This document shows positions 5,121-6,453 of a DNA stretch of 6,453 nt, piece by piece. Made by a program: the position numbers and the translations under genes. The stretch comes from an uncultured Clostridia bacterium. Its GTDB lineage: Bacteria > Bacillota_A > Clostridia > Christensenellales > Aristaeellaceae. Under the pieces are notes generated by a model. It saw only the letters and a list, made by a program, of their open reading frames with translations, was not told the DNA's origin and made no database searches. The stretch spans positions 1-6,453 of the forward strand of contig CAMVBO010000107.1 of NCBI GenBank assembly GCA_947165745.1, in the 5' to 3' direction. How positions within the stretch are numbered: position 1 is the first letter of the stretch; every line of letters begins with the position of its first letter.

Positions 5121-6131
5121 TCAGCCCTCAAACTCTCCGGTTACGATGGTCAGGATCGTGGTGCAGAAGGGCTGGAAGGCCTCGGACACGGCGTCCAGGT
5201 CAAGGCCGATGGCCTCGGCGGTCTCGGTGTTGATGGTGGCGGTGCCGTTGGCAAAGGTCTTGACCGGCGTCTCGGCGGGGCTGGCGCCGTTCAGCAGGAT
5301 GTCGGCCACCATGTTGGCGGTCTCCACGCCCAGGTTGGCGTAATCCACGCCGAAACCCAGGAACGCGCCGTCGTTGGCAAAGGAATCCGCGCCGGTATAG
5401 TGCGGGATGTTCGCGTCGGCGAACTTCTCATAGATCGACAGCTCGGCGGCCATGATGGTGTTGTCGGTGGGGGTGAACACGGCGTCCACCGCGTCCGCCA
5501 CGGCGGCGTCCGCCGCGATGATGACCTCGGAGGTGTTGGTGCCGGTGTAGTCCTTATAGGCGATGTTTTTGGCGTCCAGATAGGCCTTGGCGTCGGCGAT
5601 GGGCGTGGTGGAGGCGTCCTGGCCGGGGTCGTACAGCAGGCCGATGGAATCCGCGTCGGGGTTGGCCGCGAAGATCAGATCCAGCACGGCGTTGGTGTTC
5701 AGGAAGTCGGAGGTGCCGGTGATGTTGGCGCCGGGGGCGTCCATGCTCTCCACCAGCTCCACGCCCATGGGGTCGGAAACCGCAGCGAACACCACGGGGA
5801 TCTGGTTGTCTTCGGTGGCGGCCTGCATCTGCATGGCCACCGGCGTGGCCACGCCCACCATCAGGTCCACTTCGTCGGCGACGAAGTCCGCCACGATCTG
5901 CTGAATGGTGTTGTTGTCGGCGTTGCCGCACTGATACCGGATGTCAAAGGTCACGTCCTGAGCCTCACCGATTTCGGCAAGCCGGTTCTCGATGTTCTCC
6001 ACAATCTGGTCCAGGGAAGCGTGATCCACGTACTTGCAGATGCCCACTTTGTAGGTCTTTGCCTCGGCGAAAGCGGCGGTCAGGGACAGCAGCAGGGCCA
6101 GCGCGACGACGGTGCAGATGATCTTCTTCAT
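5121..6131 (-). CDS. trpX: Tryptophan ABC transporter, substrate-binding protein
   Basis: The 336-residue secreted protein is of the ABC_sub_bind family (PF04392, COG2984), whose Trp-regulated members bind L-tryptophan. After a signal peptide (basic KK, hydrophobic core about 8-21, likely AFA-EA cleavage after residue 22), the first lobe begins YKVGICKYVDHASLDQI (27-43). Later family blocks are QQIVADFVADEVDLMVGVATP, IPVVFAAVSDP, the GTSDF turn, FTPTDNTIMAA and LGFGVDYANLGVETANMVADILL. There is no lipobox cysteine near the cleavage site, which is odd for a binding protein of a Gram-positive cell. AGGAGG (6141-6146), 9 bases before the ATG, fixes the start; an in-frame ATG at 6233 lies within the T-box antiterminator and is rejected. 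It is the first gene after the Trp T-box. Confidence 0.94.
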   Translation of the reverse strand: MKKIICTVVALALLLSLTAAFAEAKTYKVGICKYVDHASLDQIVENIENRLAEIGEAQDVTFDIRYQCGNADNNTIQQIVADFVADEVDLMVGVATPVAMQMQAATEDNQIPVVFAAVSDPMGVELVESMDAPGANITGTSDFLNTNAVLDLIFAANPDADSIGLLYDPGQDASTTPIADAKAYLDAKNIAYKDYTGTNTSEVIIAADAAVADAVDAVFTPTDNTIMAAELSIYEKFADANIPHYTGADSFANDGAFLGFGVDYANLGVETANMVADILLNGASPAETPVKTFANGTATINTETAEAIGLDLDAVSEAFQPFCTTILTIVTGEFEG

Positions 6132-6140
6132 TTTCGGATT

Positions 6141-6146
6141 CCTCCT
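6141..6146 (-). promoter_or_regulatory. trpX ribosome binding site
   Basis: A perfect AGGAGG on the minus strand lies 9 bases before the ATG at 6131 and downstream of the leader terminator. It is therefore made only on read-through transcripts, and it decides the trpX start. Confidence 0.88.
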
Positions 6147-6175
6147 GATTTGTATTCCTTCACATCGGCGGGGTG

Positions 6176-6210
6176 AAAAAAAGCCCCATATCCCATCTGG
6201 GATATGAGGC
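6176..6210 (-). terminator. T-box attenuator terminator before trpX
   Basis: On the minus strand, bases 6210-6183 form a strong hairpin: GCCTCATATCCC pairs with GGGATATGGGGC with one G-T wobble. It is followed at once by seven T (6182-6176). The 5' arm shares CTCATA with the antiterminator, so the two folds exclude each other. It ends 44 bases before the trpX ATG. Confidence 0.93.
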
Positions 6211-6453
6211 GGAATAACTTTCCGTGGTGCCACTCACATTGATCTTTCGATCCACTTAGCCCGTACTATCATACGGCGCGGATTGATAACGGGCCCGCAT
6301 TCCCGTCCCTCCATACTGACTTGCGCGTTCCGGAGGGCCCTGAAAAGTCCATTCAGCGAATCCGTCATGCCGCATTCCCACTGTCGGCGGCTCTCTTGAA
6401 TGACCGCAAAGACGCTTACTACTCTTTTCGTCCCGGTTTCTGTGAAGTTGGTG
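6176..6453 (-). promoter_or_regulatory. Tryptophan-specific T-box leader (5' end at or beyond the window edge)
   Basis: This leader RNA reads uncharged tRNA-Trp. In Stem I, AAAAG (6424-6428) pairs with CTTTT. The specifier internal loop AGTAGTAA / TGAATGGA then places the codon TGG (Trp) at 6349-6351, after the usual GAA. GCG/CGC closes the loop, followed by GTCAT/ATGAC, the AAGAGAG bulge and the GCCGC/GCGGC distal stem. Further on, GGGCCC pairs with a second GGGCCC around CCTCC/GGAGG, then come CCGTA/TACGG and GATC GAAA GATC hairpins. The T-box core AGTGGCACCACGG (6222-6234) holds TGGC (6229-6232), which fits a G discriminator before CCA, as in bacterial tRNA-Trp. The antiterminator uses TGTGAG with CTCATA and CGGAA with TTCCG. 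The promoter is outside the window. Confidence 0.95.

Noticed and set aside
5400..6176. Long plus-strand frame rich in Gly/Val/His, antisense to trpX.
   Set aside because: It is a GC-skew artefact opposite a clear binding-protein gene and has no ribosome binding site or family motifs.
5121..6233. A longer TrpX starting at 6233.
   Set aside because: The extra 34 residues would be encoded by the T-box antiterminator and terminator; AGGAGG and a proper signal peptide fix the start at 6131.

Overview
The window looks like a piece of chromosome from a GC-rich, gut-type Clostridia (Bacillota). Four things suggest this: strong AGGAGG-type ribosome binding sites, a tryptophan T-box leader, a TrpXYZ-type ABC transporter, and a PheB-like ACT protein next to a DegV protein. 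The several palindromic repeat elements also resemble families I recall from such genomes. The species cannot be named from the sequence alone.

Left part (1-553, minus strand): smpB is followed 39 bases downstream by the 5' end of ssrA (tmRNA), which runs off the left edge. Together they form the trans-translation ribosome rescue system. smpB has a clear promoter (TTTACA, 17-base spacer, TATACT) facing away from a second promoter (TTGACG, 17-base spacer, TATAAT).

Middle left (658-2729, plus strand): the second promoter drives an ACT-domain protein, a DegV-family fatty-acid-binding protein and a small endonuclease/exonuclease/phosphatase-fold (EEP) protein. Gaps are 47 and 22 bases, so they are probably one transcript. 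The EEP gene is much AT-richer than its neighbours and looks acquired.

Middle (2730-3187): a 458-base stretch between convergent genes has no credible gene. It holds a 134-base multi-hairpin element, a 13-bp terminator-like hairpin and a 123-base two-arm palindromic element that ends 14 bases from the trpZ stop codon.

Right part (3188-6453, minus strand): a tryptophan uptake operon is read right to left. It starts with a T-box leader with a readable UGG (Trp) specifier, an antiterminator and a competing terminator. Then come trpX (binding protein), trpY (permease) and trpZ (ATPase). Two palindromic repeats, one a MITE-like element with perfect 19-bp inverted ends, fill the 209-base gap between trpX and trpY. 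The expected logic is that uncharged tRNA-Trp stabilises the antiterminator and switches on Trp import. No new defence or biosynthetic system is visible. The most interesting signals are the complete T-box logic, the repeats inside the operon, the foreign-looking EEP gene and the trpX product without a lipobox.
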